DNA from: Anthonomus grandis grandis
Lineage: Eukaryota > Arthropoda > Insecta > Coleoptera > Curculionidae
Length of the DNA stretch: 64,000 nt
Direction of reading: 5' to 3'
Assembly: GCF_022605725.1 (NCBI RefSeq)
Contig: NC_065546.1
Span: forward strand, 29,942,227-30,006,226
In this document: one piece after another, positions 44,821 to 55,275 of the stretch
Numbering within the stretch: the first letter of the stretch is position 1
Layout of the letters: each line of letters opens with the position of its first letter
The notes under the pieces: generated by a model
The model's input: only the letters and a program-made list of their open reading frames with translations
Databases searched by the model: none
What the model was told of the DNA's origin: nothing
Position numbers and translations under genes: made by a program

Positions 44821-46260
44821 TCATAGAACTATACAATATCTCAGTATGGTCTTCACACGGCAAATATGTAAAGCAATAAGTATTTTTTTCTCTAAAATAT
44901 CTCTAACTTGATAAAGCTTATAAAAAATATTTCTAATTTTTTTATTAAGGTATATTATATGCTCATCCCATTTTAAATGTTGGTCCAACAAAACACCAAG
45001 ATATTTGATTTTAGTTACTTTATTAATGTTTTTATTGCAAAGACCAGTTTGATTACGTTTACAAATATTGTTATGATTTAATATTTGTTTTTTATTAGGT
45101 TGATCATACAAATCAGGCGAGTAAGTCATAAAAAAGGTTTTTGTCATATTTAAGCAAAGTAAGTGTTGATTTAATCATGTAAGTTCGAGACCCACCTCTG
45201 CCATATCATATACGTCTCTCCAACTTTTAGCTGAAAAAATTAAAACTGTGTCATCTGCATATGACACAATATCACAGTTCTCAGTTAATTTCCCAATATT
45301 ATTTATGTATTTCAAAAGGAGTATGGGTCCCAATACAGTACCCTGATGAACTCCAGTGTTTATCACGCCTGCATTACTTGGTTTATTTTTTATTTTAACG
45401 TATTGTATTCTTTCTGTCATGCAGTCTTCCTAGTAAGTTTAGCGGACTATTTCGAAAACCTATTTCCTTCAACTGATCAAACAAGAGAGTATGTGGTACG
45501 ATGTCAAACGGTTTTGACAGATCCATAAAAACAGCTAAGCTTTTAAATTTCCTTTGAAAATTTTGATTGATTCTATTTAAAAATTTAAAAAACTGCATCC
45601 ATCCAGTGTTCCCTAAAGTCAAACTGTTTAGAATAAATTTTTTTTTTCTCTAAAAAATTTACGATTCTTTGTTTTAAACATTTTTCGAATAGTTTCGCAA
45701 AATTTTTAATAACTGATATGGGTCTATAATTGTTACTACATCTCCGCTTTTATAAACTGGTGTAACCACTGTCAATAAAGTAAGAGTTTAAGAATATTAT
45801 GATGTATATTTTTTATTAGAGAAGAGGTAATTTGATCTATACCAGGTGATGAATAATTTTTTAATGAGCTAATATTTTTTATAAGTTCGTGATTGTTGAC
45901 AGGAATCAAAAAGAAAGTATCTCTTAATTCAAATATAGCCAGCGGTATATTGGATTTCTATTATAATAATAATTATATATAATAATTATAATTTTTCCCT
46001 GCCTCTATAAAAAAGTCATTAAATTTATTACTAACCGAGTCTTCATCCGTTATTAATATATTATTTGATATAATGTGATATGCATTTGAGGATTTCATTT
46101 TTCAATTAATAACTGTTTCTTTATAATAATTGTTTTTAGCTACTTTTAGCAGTTTAGTAGCAGTAATTCTATAGCGTTTCTATTCTACTGATGCCCTCTC
46201 AGAAAAATGATTTTTTAGTTCTCTTTTCATGAAATCTCGTTTAGCTATACTACAAATTAG
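44821..46260 (-). pseudogene. LINE ORF2 reverse transcriptase part
   Basis: The linker pieces SIAKRDFMKRELK and NILITDEDSVSNKFNDFFIE lead to FRPISV-like and KLFEKCLKQRI fragments. RT follows with AVFMDLSKPFDIVPHTLLFD (motif A), GVHQGTVLGPILLLKYINNI (motif B), SYADDTVLIF (motif C with both Asp), and IKYLGVLLDQHLKWDEHI (thumb). Past the thumb, weak fragments such as RGYLYIKNKI down to about 44400 fit the C-terminal domain. Several frame breaks. Confidence 0.8.
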
Positions 46261-46370
46261 ACCCTTAGTTATCTAAGATTTTCTTTTTTTAAAGGTTATA
46301 ATATATTTCTTTGTATATAGATCTATATAAGATAATAATTTATTTTTAAAAAGTGTATATGCTTCTTCTA

Positions 46371-47388
46371 CAGCGTGTCCCACTTAAGGGTTAGCCACTC
46401 CTCTAAAATTTTTGTTTCTTGACCCATTTTCAAACACTTTTTTTTGTTGGATAGATGGTCAAAAATGGCACTTATGAGCCAAGTTCGACATTTAGAGAAA
46501 GCAGGTCATGGCCTACAGTATTCAAGTTTGAAGTTCGAAAAATCGAGAAGTAGTATTAGCGATATTTATTTTTAAAAAATGGTACTGGATTATTCTTCAG
46601 GACCACTTAAAACATAAGTGTACCAAGTTTGGTTATGATAGTATACAGGGTGTTGAAATAAATTGGAGTCAAATTTTTAAAAGGCGCAATAACATTCTTA
46701 ATCAAATACGAACATTTTTTAAATTTTTGGCTAATTAGCATGCGTCTTGAGAACACAAAGGTTGGAAATATCCTTCAATAAACAACAATCGATCATATAA
46801 TCATACTATTTGGGGCTCAATTTGTTTGTTTTTTTATGAGTTTGTTTGTTAAATTCCAAAGATATGATTGTGTCTGGTTAAACATTATTTTGTGGAAATT
46901 TTACCCAAGTATGCTATGAAAAAAAATGTTCCTGACAGTTTGTTAAAGTTTTCATGCTTTTAGTTCATTTTGACTGCTTGTCGAACAATTATGGTTGATT
47001 ATAATTTAAACGAAAGAGTTGAAGTAGTGCGGCTAGTTGGCGATGGAGTTAGAACATTTCGTGAAGCTGCGGCGGAATTTAACAGGAGACATCCTGGTAA
47101 AAACATCCAACATTCAACAACAGCCAGAATAAGCTACGGGTTTGAATGTTTTAAGTGGTTCTGAACAATAATTCAGTACCACTTTTCAAAAAAAAATATC
47201 GCTAATACTATTTCTCGATTTTTCGCACTTTAAACTTGAATACATTAGGCCATGACCTGCTTTCTCTAAATGTCGAACTTGGCTCATAAGTGCCATTTTT
47301 GACCATCTATCCAACGAAAAAAAGTATTTGAAAATTGGTCAAGAAACAAAAATTTTAGAGGGGTAGCTAACGCTTAAGTGGGACACTA
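46371..47388. mobile_element. chimeric mariner element with ~245-bp inverted repeats
   Basis: The left end CAGCGTGTCCCACTTAAGGG and right end CTTAAGTGGGACAC are part of inverted repeats 46371-46617 and 47145-47388. Between them lies a different mariner 5' end: the tip TACAGGGTGTTGAAATAAAT at 46642 and a transposase N-terminus at 46970-47137, cut off abruptly. TA flanks the left end. The right tip has lost a few bases. It sits inside the endonuclease region of the LINE. Confidence 0.75.
46970..47164 (+). pseudogene. N-terminus of a mariner-type transposase
   Basis: MTACRTIMVDYNLNERVEVV and FREAAAEFNRRHPGKNIQHS form the first helix-turn-helix typical of this transposase group, followed by TTARI. 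From about 47137 the frame runs into the outer inverted repeat, so only ~56 codons belong to the gene. There is no catalytic domain. It can only be a passive passenger. Confidence 0.7.
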
Positions 47389-47399
47389 TTCATATACTC

Positions 47400-47447
47400 A
47401 ATAACTTGGAGATTATCTTCATCTAAGATATTTATATTTAAATCACC

Positions 47448-47486
<39 letters not shown>

Positions 47487-47780
47487 ATATATAACAATCT
47501 CATTATCTCTATCTGCTAATAATTGTTGTAACTCGTACAAAGCATTGCTTGTAAAGCGTTTTTATAATATTTATCTCCGATAGTTATATGATTTAGCTAT
47601 TTGTCAAAATTTGGTATAATATACCTGGAAATACTCAATTGTAAATGTTTCTGTCAGAACCAAAACATCAATATTGTCAGTATTTATTGTGTCTGAAAAA
47701 ATAATAAATTCATCGAAATTCTGTTGAATACTTCTAATATTTAAATACAGAATATTTCATTGATTCTTACCACAAAGAAT
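47400..47780 (-). pseudogene. LINE endonuclease N-terminal fragment
   Basis: The minus strand reads LYLNIRSIQQNFDEFIIF, then NTDNIDVLVLTETF (the exonuclease-endonuclease-phosphatase fold start with catalytic Glu region T-E-T). After decayed sequence and a TA repeat comes GDLNINILDEDNLQVIEYMN (GDFN-type catalytic block). The following ~150 codons to the end of the domain are missing where the mariner sits. Confidence 0.7.
47449..47492. repeat. (TA)n microsatellite with TGTA interruptions
   Basis: A run of TA units with two G substitutions inside the LINE endonuclease region. It lies just before the GDLN block when read on the minus strand. Confidence 0.97.
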
Positions 47781-48096
47781 ATTACACATACCATCAACGT
47801 CATACACCACCCTCGCATCAACCATGCCACAATCCTCCATCTCATCATTATAATTCAAAAAGTTTGACATATGACAAAAGAAAAAGTGAGAAAAGTAAAT
47901 TTACGCCATCGCACTTTAGTACTTTGCACACTCTTTATTTTGAGATCCATGATAACTTTACATGTATTTATTTTTTTTAAGCAATAATAACCCTTAAGAA
48001 ATAGTATTATTATAATGTAGGTCTAAGGTTTTCTAAGTTGTTTTCATTCATTATTTTCACAACACTGCTGTCTACTTTAGCAAAAATATTGCCGAA

Positions 48097-48530
48097 CTAT
48101 GTGAAGACATTTTTCTTTGTCAGTTTTTCCTGTGCACTTCGATACAGGATAAGTCGGTTTTTTATTAGGTCCTTTGTGTTTCCAATCCTAGGTCCTTTAA
48201 GTTTTCCTACATTTTTAAGGATTTCACACTTGTAGTGATATTGACCAAACTTCAAAATGATTGGCCTGATCTTTTTTTTTCCTCTATCTACACGATACGT
48301 TTGTACCAAGTCTTGATAGCTAACTTCTATGCCCACTTTATTTTGAAATAATGTTAAAACCTTTTCCGCCTTTTTCTCCTTGGTTAAATTATAGATACAA
48401 ATGTTGTTGATTTTTTCACATTGCTGAAAGTGCTTGAATCGTCCTTTTCGACGGTTTTTGATGTTCAAGTTTATCTTTGACCTTGGTCAAGATTTTGGTT
48501 ATAAACTCATCGTCGCTAAGCAATTCACAT
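48097..48530 (-). pseudogene. LINE ORF1 RNA-binding protein fragment
   Basis: The N-terminal part, in another frame, reads KEALCELLSDDEFITKILTK and KLEHQKPSKRTIQ. The main frame reads NNICIYNLTKEKKAEKVLTL, KIRPIILKFGQYHYKCEIL, and DLIKNRLILYRSAQEKL. This matches the insect LINE ORF1 type with a short coiled region followed by an L1-ORF1-like RNA-binding fold (R-P-I-I-x-K-F; DL-x-x-x-R). One frameshift joins the parts. Confidence 0.7.
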
Positions 48531-48779
48531 AGGGCTTCTTTCACTGCCTTTTTATGTCACTGTTTAGTCTTGGACCCATTTTTTTACGTCAGATGAATAC
48601 TTTAGATCTTAACTGGCAAATTGATGGCAATATTAATATAGATTTCCACTTTAAAAATATATAAAATTTAAATTAATTGCTATTTAATACGGAGCAATGT
48701 TAAACACGGCATACCTAGTTCGCATCACTGCGCGGTACTCATGAACTAAGTAAATGAAATTGTTAGAATGCATAAAAGA

Positions 48780-49064
48780 CAAAACTGTTTGTTACTTTGT
48801 CAGACAAAGACCAGCGTACAAAACTATTAACAAATAGTTTTCTTTAACAGTTGAGTAATAGACACACAAGATACTACTTCTTCTAAATCAAAAAAGTCAA
48901 AACTTTTTATCAAGAAGAAAAGTTTTGTTAGAAGGAAAGTCACCTACTTAATATTTAAAAAAAAATATATTTTTAAATAAAGCTTTAAACGAATACTCAG
49001 ACATATTCCAAGAATATGGAAAAAAAGACCACCCAGGAAACCATTCCATCTCGTAGACAGGAAC
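48780..49064. repeat. ~176-bp satellite, middle block
   Basis: A remnant between the LINE and the next mariner. It contains AGTTTTGTTAGAAGG, AGTCACCTACTTAATATTT and TAAATAAAGCTTTAAACGAA, matching the fixed order of the left and right blocks. Confidence 0.75.
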
Positions 49065-50094
49065 TCAGGATGTCCCCAAAAAGTCTTTACAAAATCTAAC
49101 CACATATTGAGATCAAAATACCCTGAATTAAAGCAACTTACCTTGTCGGAAATTGCTTCCATTTCGATCTACAGGACGGTAAAGTTAAAACGTTAGCCTC
49201 TATTTTTTTTATTTAAAAAAACCCTAATAAGCCCACAATTTCACTGTGGCTACCAGAGGGCGCTTTAAACTACACTGTTCACACTGTACACGTCTAAGAA
49301 AATTAAAATTAACTCTCTCCATAACTTCTGCATTAGGTCCAAGATTATTTGTTATCTTAAACACGTTGCCAAAGTTCCTCTTTAATATTCACCATCGTAT
49401 TGTGTATCACAGGACTCAATGTAACCCCAGAAAAAAAAATTCAGAGGAGTCAAATCTGGAAAACATAAAGGCCAATTTGCGGGAGGATCATTACCTCTAC
49501 CTATATGAAGTTAAAGAGATAAATTATCCAATAAATTTGGTAAAATGTTGCTGTTAAATCTATTCTATTAATCTTGGAGCAAAAGTTACAGACCCGTAAT
49601 GAAACTGCCAATTATAATAGCCTATAGAATAATTTTTCGTACTGAAAATGGTGTTTTCTTACTGCATATGGATTTTCTTTAGCATATACGTGTATATTAT
49701 GAAAATTATGTACCATTCTCCTCGTGATACAGGCTTCGTTGGTAAACAGAATATTACTGCTAAAGTTGTTTTTTCTCTTTGTAGATGAATAAAATTACAA
49801 AATTTTAGGCGCGACATTTTGAACCATTAGAATTGAAATGTGATGCGCCCTCTGATGGCCACAGTAAAGAAGTGTGTATATTCAGGATTTTCACCCCAAA
49901 AAATCACTAAATATAATTTTTTTAAGAAATACGTTAAAAAATTTTTACAAGTTTTACAAATTTGATTTTTAGTTTATAACTGTACTGTCCTTTAGGTCAA
50001 AGTTGGAGCAATTTCGAATTAAGGTTTAAATTGGGTTATTTTAATTTTAGAAATGTGTGGTGAGATTTTGTAAAGATATTTCGAGGATACCCTG
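49065..50094 (-). mobile_element. mariner relic inserted in the satellite
   Basis: The ends (CAGGATGTCCC left, GGATACCCTG right, with TA on the right) lead into inverted repeats sharing TCTTTACAAAATCT and CCACA. A second inverted pair near 49237-49265 and 49842-49870 (GTGGC...GAGGGCGC) marks the inner side. The minus-strand transposase remains between them. Confidence 0.7.
49250..49800 (-). pseudogene. mariner-type transposase relic, first Asp changed
   Basis: The minus strand reads LFTNEACITRRMVHNFHNIH, where FTDEA is the family rule, so the first catalytic Asp is Asn. It continues AKENPYAV. After decay comes LCFPDLTPLNFFFWGYIE, corresponding to R-SPDL-T-P-x-D-F-F-L-W-G, again with Asn in place of the third Asp. 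The C-terminus has NAEVMERVNFNFLRRVQCEQ. The middle, which should contain the second Asp, is lost. Confidence 0.65.
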
Positions 50095-51300
50095 TATAGA
50101 AACTAATAAAAATTCTACTTTTAAAAGTATTTAAATAAAATTTATATCAAACATTTAAAAAGATTCCAAAAATATCGTTCAATTTAAAAACCAAGCAAAT
50201 CAAGCTCTTAGAATGGAAGTTAGACCAGGAACCTGAAAGCGTTTTATTATTTTTGTTAGACAGAAACTCATCTACAAAAACTTCAATAAAAAAAATGAAA
50301 ACCTTAAAAAGATATTTGGGTATATTTCACAAATACTAAAATTAAGATCCGACAAATGAAGATTTACAAATTAGCATTAGAGACCAAAAAAATTAACATA
50401 TAACATTTTTCTAGCTTTGTTTGATACAATGTGAGCTACAAAACCAATAATTTTAATTGTATTTTCTTAAATATCTAAATGAAACCTTAGACATATATTC
50501 ATCAGTGTTCTCAAAATAATTTAAAATAAAATTTAAGAATATTAAACCATTCGAATAAACGTTAAAGACCGAGAAGCTTAAAACCTTTTTTTCTACTTTA
50601 ATAAGACAAAAATCCGTCTTCAAAAACTTTAATAAAAGTTTTATATTTAAGTATTTACAAGAACTTTAAATGAATATTTAAGAATATTCCGGGCAAAATT
50701 CAAAATAAATAGCAAGCAAGCATAGCCCCTAGAATAATACATAGACATCAGAAGGCTTAAAGCTTTTTGTCTGAGTTTGTTAAACAACCTCAACTAATTT
50801 TTTCTAATTTTATTAAAAAAAAATTATTAAGTATTAAAATCGAGCGTGGATATTGCAACAGTACTCCAGGAATAATTTAAAATAAAAATCCAGCAAATAA
50901 AGCTATTAAAATGAGAGTTACAGACCATTAAGCTCAAAACTTTTTTCCAGTTTTGTTGGATAGGACTCTTCTATAAAACTAATAACTAAAACTTAATTTT
51001 TCTTAATCTTTAAATAAAACTTTAAACGAATATGTTCTAGTATTATCTCAAAATAAAAATCAACTATAAAGAGTCATTAAAATGAGCGTTGGACACTAGA
51101 ACACTCAAAATTTTTTGTCTAGGTTTCTTAGGACATGAACGCACTTACAAAACCATTAATAAAAATTATATTTTTTTAAATATTTTTTTTATAGCTTTGA
51201 ACAAATATTCAGTAAGGCTTTGTAATAAACCGAAAATAAACAGCAATTAAATCGATCTATTGGAACTGAAGTTATAAAATTCAGTTCGTGTTATATCATT
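50095..51300. repeat. ~176-bp satellite, right block (about 7 degenerate units)
   Basis: The marker TTTTGTTAGAC or a variant is at 50252, 50417, 50597, 50776, 50951 and 51122, spacing 165, 180, 179, 175 and 171. Each unit repeats the same order: TCCAGGAATAATTTAAAATA, AAGCTATTAGAATG, GAGAGTTACAGACC, CTAGTTTTGTTAGAC, CTACAAAAC, TTAAATAAAACTTTAAACG. Substitutions and indels are many, so the array is old. Confidence 0.85.
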
Positions 51301-51878
51301 AAATAGTTTAAATTTTTTTTTTAATTTTACAATTGCCTCTCGCGTGACATAAAAACATTACCTACAAAAAATAACTATGCGTGTGCAGCCGTATCAACAT
51401 TACCACACGTAAAAATCAATTTTTTATATAAAAAAATAGTAATTACCCTCTTCCTACTAGTGGCGGATTCTAGAAATTTTCGGGAGGCATTTAGCAGAAG
51501 ATAAGCGGTCGCGGGCAACTTATAGGACCATTCCACAGGTTTATAACGGCGATATTTCACGAGGCTCTTGGAAAAACCCATTAAGTTGAGGGAGTTTGGT
51601 GTGTTTTCAAGACGGACATGAATTTTTAGCATCCACTAAATACCGACCATAAAAATGGCAATGACTTTTACAGGCCGGAGGGCCATAAAAGAGCTGATAA
51701 GATGTACTCTTAAGCTTTACAGTATTTTATAAAATGCCATTTTGTTCGAGATATGTGAGGCTTTTATTAAATTGATGAATGAATCTACGTCATTCGATGC
51801 ATAATTTAAATGGATAGGATTGAAGTTTTGTCATTTTTTATTTAAAGATAAATGGTGAGTGAGGAAAATTTTTAAATT
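51301..51878. other. no gene seen
   Basis: Mixed AT-rich sequence. The frame at 51375-51632 (minus strand) has no recognisable motif. Confidence 0.45.
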
Positions 51879-51956
51879 TTATTAATAAGTCAAAGTCACA
51901 GACAAAGGGTTGTATCAACACCCGTTTCGTTCTGTATCAGGGCATAATCAGATCAA
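51879..51956 (-). ncRNA. hammerhead-like hairpin, copy A (GAAAC intact)
   Basis: The minus strand reads CTGATTATGCCCTGATACAG, then AACGAAACGGGTG and CCCTTTGTCTGTGACTTTGA. The tail is shared with copy B at 58184-58262. CTGATTA has lost one core base and the stem is weakened, but GAAAC is kept. Probably the 3' end of a retroelement (Penelope-like by analogy). Confidence 0.35.
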
Positions 51957-52189
51957 ATTGTTAAAAAAGACTGCAATAAACAAACAGTGTATAGCCAAAG
52001 ACCAATAAGTCCATCAATAAATCCAAATTTTTTTCAGAAACTTTTAATATAATTCTTTATTTTTTATTGTAAGGGAATTTTTGATACTATACAGCATGGG
52101 TTTGCTTTTTAAAGATCAACAGTCAGCAATCTACTTTTATATCAACCAAGATATCTTGCACGTTTGACGAACATTTTAAAATTGTCTTA

Positions 52190-53235
52190 ATTTATACAGG
52201 CTACTTCACGGCTTTTGATTGTGTTAACCATCCTACTGTCAAAAACTGAAGTCTTGTAGTTTCTTTGCTGGCTCTTCAAGTGGGTACATATTTGGTTGAT
52301 AAGAGAAAACATTTTTGTTCAAAACAAACGTCAATTCTGTCTGGATTTCCTCAGGGGTCTTATATGGGACCTTCTTATACTTATATATTTTAATATCTAT
52401 TAGATCTTACTTAATACTTTAAACATTGTAAGACGCTATTTGTTTCTGATGACCTGAAAATTTATTTAAAAACTCAGAATATTGAGGACCATGAGAAGCT
52501 AACATTAATACTTTGGTTGCATGGTCTGTTTAAAATGGAATGTCTCTGAAGACTGGGAAATACCATTGCATATTATTTTTATAGAAAAAGTTGTCAATTA
52601 TATCTAATTATTATATCAACTCCACCGACCTAAATAGGGTCAATATCATTGCCGACCTGTGGGTCATAGTATGCTATTCAAAACCATTTTTAGCTTTCAT
52701 TTCAGTCGCACATTGATTCACTTGTTTCTAGAGGACTGAGCTAGTTAAGGTTTATTGTGCATAATTTTGTTGAACTATCTTTGTATTCAGTACGAGTTTT
52801 TTATATATTTTTTATAAGGCCATTACGCAGCTATGCTTCTCCTGTAAGTTTCTTTTACCAGGTGCATATTGACAGGATTGAAGCTATACAGAATAACTTT
52901 CTAAGATAATATAGGTTTAGGCTTCAGAGAATAGTAAACCTATCCGAGTGTGTAAGGAGTTTAGACAGTGATCGAAAGTTTTCTGATATAAGAACATTAC
53001 ACTGATTATTATTACCTTACACTGATTTCAGGTGACTTACACTGTCTTAATCTTTTAAGCAACATCAGTTTCTGAATTCCAAGCCGAAATATTAGAAATA
53101 TAGTTTTTTCAATATCCCGTACTATCAAACCAACTATATGTATAATAAATAGTCGTTGAGCCGTTTTCCAGGTTCGAAAATGGTATTGGTTGTGGTTAAC
53201 TGGGATTTTTTTTCTTAATTTAAGTCTTAGTGTCA
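52190..53235 (+). pseudogene. LINE reverse transcriptase, heavily decayed
   Basis: The plus strand reads YFTAFDCVNHPTVKN (motif A: S-K-A-F-D-x-V-N-H), LSGFPQGSYMGPSYTYIF (motif B) and LFVSDDLKIYLKTQNIEDHE (motif C, second Asp kept). The thumb and C-terminus follow with IRPLRSYASPVSFYQVHIDR and IEAIQNNFLR. The order is that of Jockey/CR1-type RT. The endonuclease is missing; stops are numerous. Confidence 0.65.
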
Positions 53236-53759
53236 TAGATTAGTTTAATTTAGGTTAAGTTCAATTATCTTATTCAATTGTGAATATTTTTGTTAATATC
53301 ATTTGAAATAATTTTTCATGATTATCATGATTTTCTACAATATTATTTTCAAAGTGTGATATAATTACAGAGCATCTATCTTTTTAAATATTTTATTATT
53401 AAGTTTTCTAAAAAAAAAAAGCGATTCCCTTAAATAAATAAATATACCAGTGCCACCCTCTTAGCTATTATAAGTTTCCGGTTTACATTTACCAGAGTAA
53501 GTAGGATATTTGAAAAGAAGCGCTTATAATTAAATAATTATCAATATTCGATAGCCATACAATACGTGTGTGTTTGTTGTCAATAGCTTTAATCCAATTT
53601 GAGAAGTTTCATAACATTATTATAGAGAAATACAGTATTGGAAAGCTAGAGATCTCTTACTTTCACCAGTACACAGCAATCTGTAAATAACGAATTTAAA
53701 CTAAACAACTTTAAGCTTGTATTTTGTTAATGGCAAATTATCTTTTTAAAAGCTTATAT

Positions 53760-54740
53760 GTACTGATTCATGTCAGCAACATCCATAAAGAAAAGTTGGG
53801 ACCCAATATAGAAGCCTGGAGCACCCCTACTATAAATGGCAAAAACTTGGAAAATTCAAATTTACCGTAATGTAGAGTTCGAATATGATATAAGTGATCG
53901 GAAGCGATCAAAACTAATTGCATTTGCCAAAAAACTAAAATAATACCAAAAGCATTATAGACATATTCCGCTACTTCATTATACACGTGACATTCTAGGA
54001 TTCTTAAAATGACAGGAAGAGTACGTTTGGTCCAATCTCTTTAAAATCTGTATTGGTGTAGGTATTTTTGATCAGGGAATAAGCCTATTGCTCCTTTCTA
54101 TTGCTCCTTTCTATTTATTAGGAAATTTATTTTTTTTAATGCAGATTTTGAAATATTAACCAGTGGCTTAAGGGATAGAAAAGGACAAAGTCTAAGATCT
54201 TTAGTGGAAATGGAAATATTTATAATTTGAATAGTATTCGTGTTTTTTTGCGATTAATTACGTGTTTAGTATAATTTCTTAATTGCCTATAATATGCCAA
54301 ACTGGTGGAAATTTTTTTTCATATATTATTTTTACGAACTTTGCCCCTCAGTTTATATTAAATATTTTAATAGCCCCTCTCTTAAATATTTTATATTACT
54401 TGTAATACATGGTGTAAATGGTCGATTCTTATAAACATCTTTTTTAAAGGATTATCTTTATTTAAAAATTGGGAGAAATTTTTATTAAAAAATTAGAATT
54501 TATGATTGATATAGGACGTATAATAAAAGTAATACCACTGTAGCTGTTCGGCTTCTTCTCTAAGTAGAGCTATATTAATATTATTATAGTCTCGATACCT
54601 TTTGACAACTTTTTTACGTATTTTAACTTTTGGTATATGTAAAGTAGCTTTAACTAAATTTTCATTTAAATCCCAATATAAATGTAGATTTTGAAAAATA
54701 TTTCTTTCGAAATACGAAAATAATTTTTTCATCAATAATC
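53760..54740 (-). pseudogene. LINE fragment, EN-RT linker and RT motif B
   Basis: The minus strand reads VALLREEAEQ-like text (NINIALLREEAEQLQWYYFY), a typical linker before LINE RT. Later come GIILVFWQMQLVLIASDHLY and FLPFIVGVLQASILGPNFSL, corresponding to motif B (GVPQGSILGPLLF). The catalytic YADD box is not present because the fragment stops near 53760. Assignment rests on two short blocks. Confidence 0.45.
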
Positions 54741-55275
54741 ATTTCATAATTTTTTCTTCATAGTTTAGCAAATATTTGCTAATCAAAATAGTAAAGAATC
54801 CTTCTTCGCCTCGTTTTAACAAAAGATCTTGAGAACTATTTTAAAGAGATTGGCATGCCACATAATTTTTTTTTCCTTCTGCTACTCAACTAAAATGCTT
54901 ATTACTGCAATATCGTTTTCCATAATTATTTCCTTAGGTTCAGGTTATTTGCTCCTATAGGAACAAATCACCACCTTGGTTAAAAATAGCGACGTTGCGT
55001 TGAAAAACAATGCCGTGCGCTACGATCAGCAGGTTGAGGCTTAAAGTTACGGTTTGTTAGAACAGTACGCGGCGCAAAACTCACATTCTGCTGAACGCTG
55101 CGCACGTCCGTTGAATTCAAACGTGTGTAAATAAAGAAGAGCGTTTTGTTAAGTTCTGCTTAGGTAGGCGCACGACAGACAGCGTCGACTGTGTGCGCTG
55201 AAATCAAACCGAGTTTGATTTTGACGCAGGCATTCAGTTTAGCTGAAAGTAGGCAGATAAAAAACACATTGAAAA

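Larger units (their letters stand above)
44102..48600 (-). mobile_element. LINE (Jockey-like) with ORF1, EN and RT, interrupted by mariner
   Basis: In transcription order on the minus strand: ORF1 (about 48530-48097), endonuclease start (47780-47400), a mariner insert (46371-47388), the EN-RT linker and RT (46260-44821), and the 3' region. It ends at 44102 with AATAAAGTTTGAATTG and poly(A). It lies inside the ~176-bp satellite. Much of the endonuclease is lost at the mariner site. Not functional. Confidence 0.75.
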
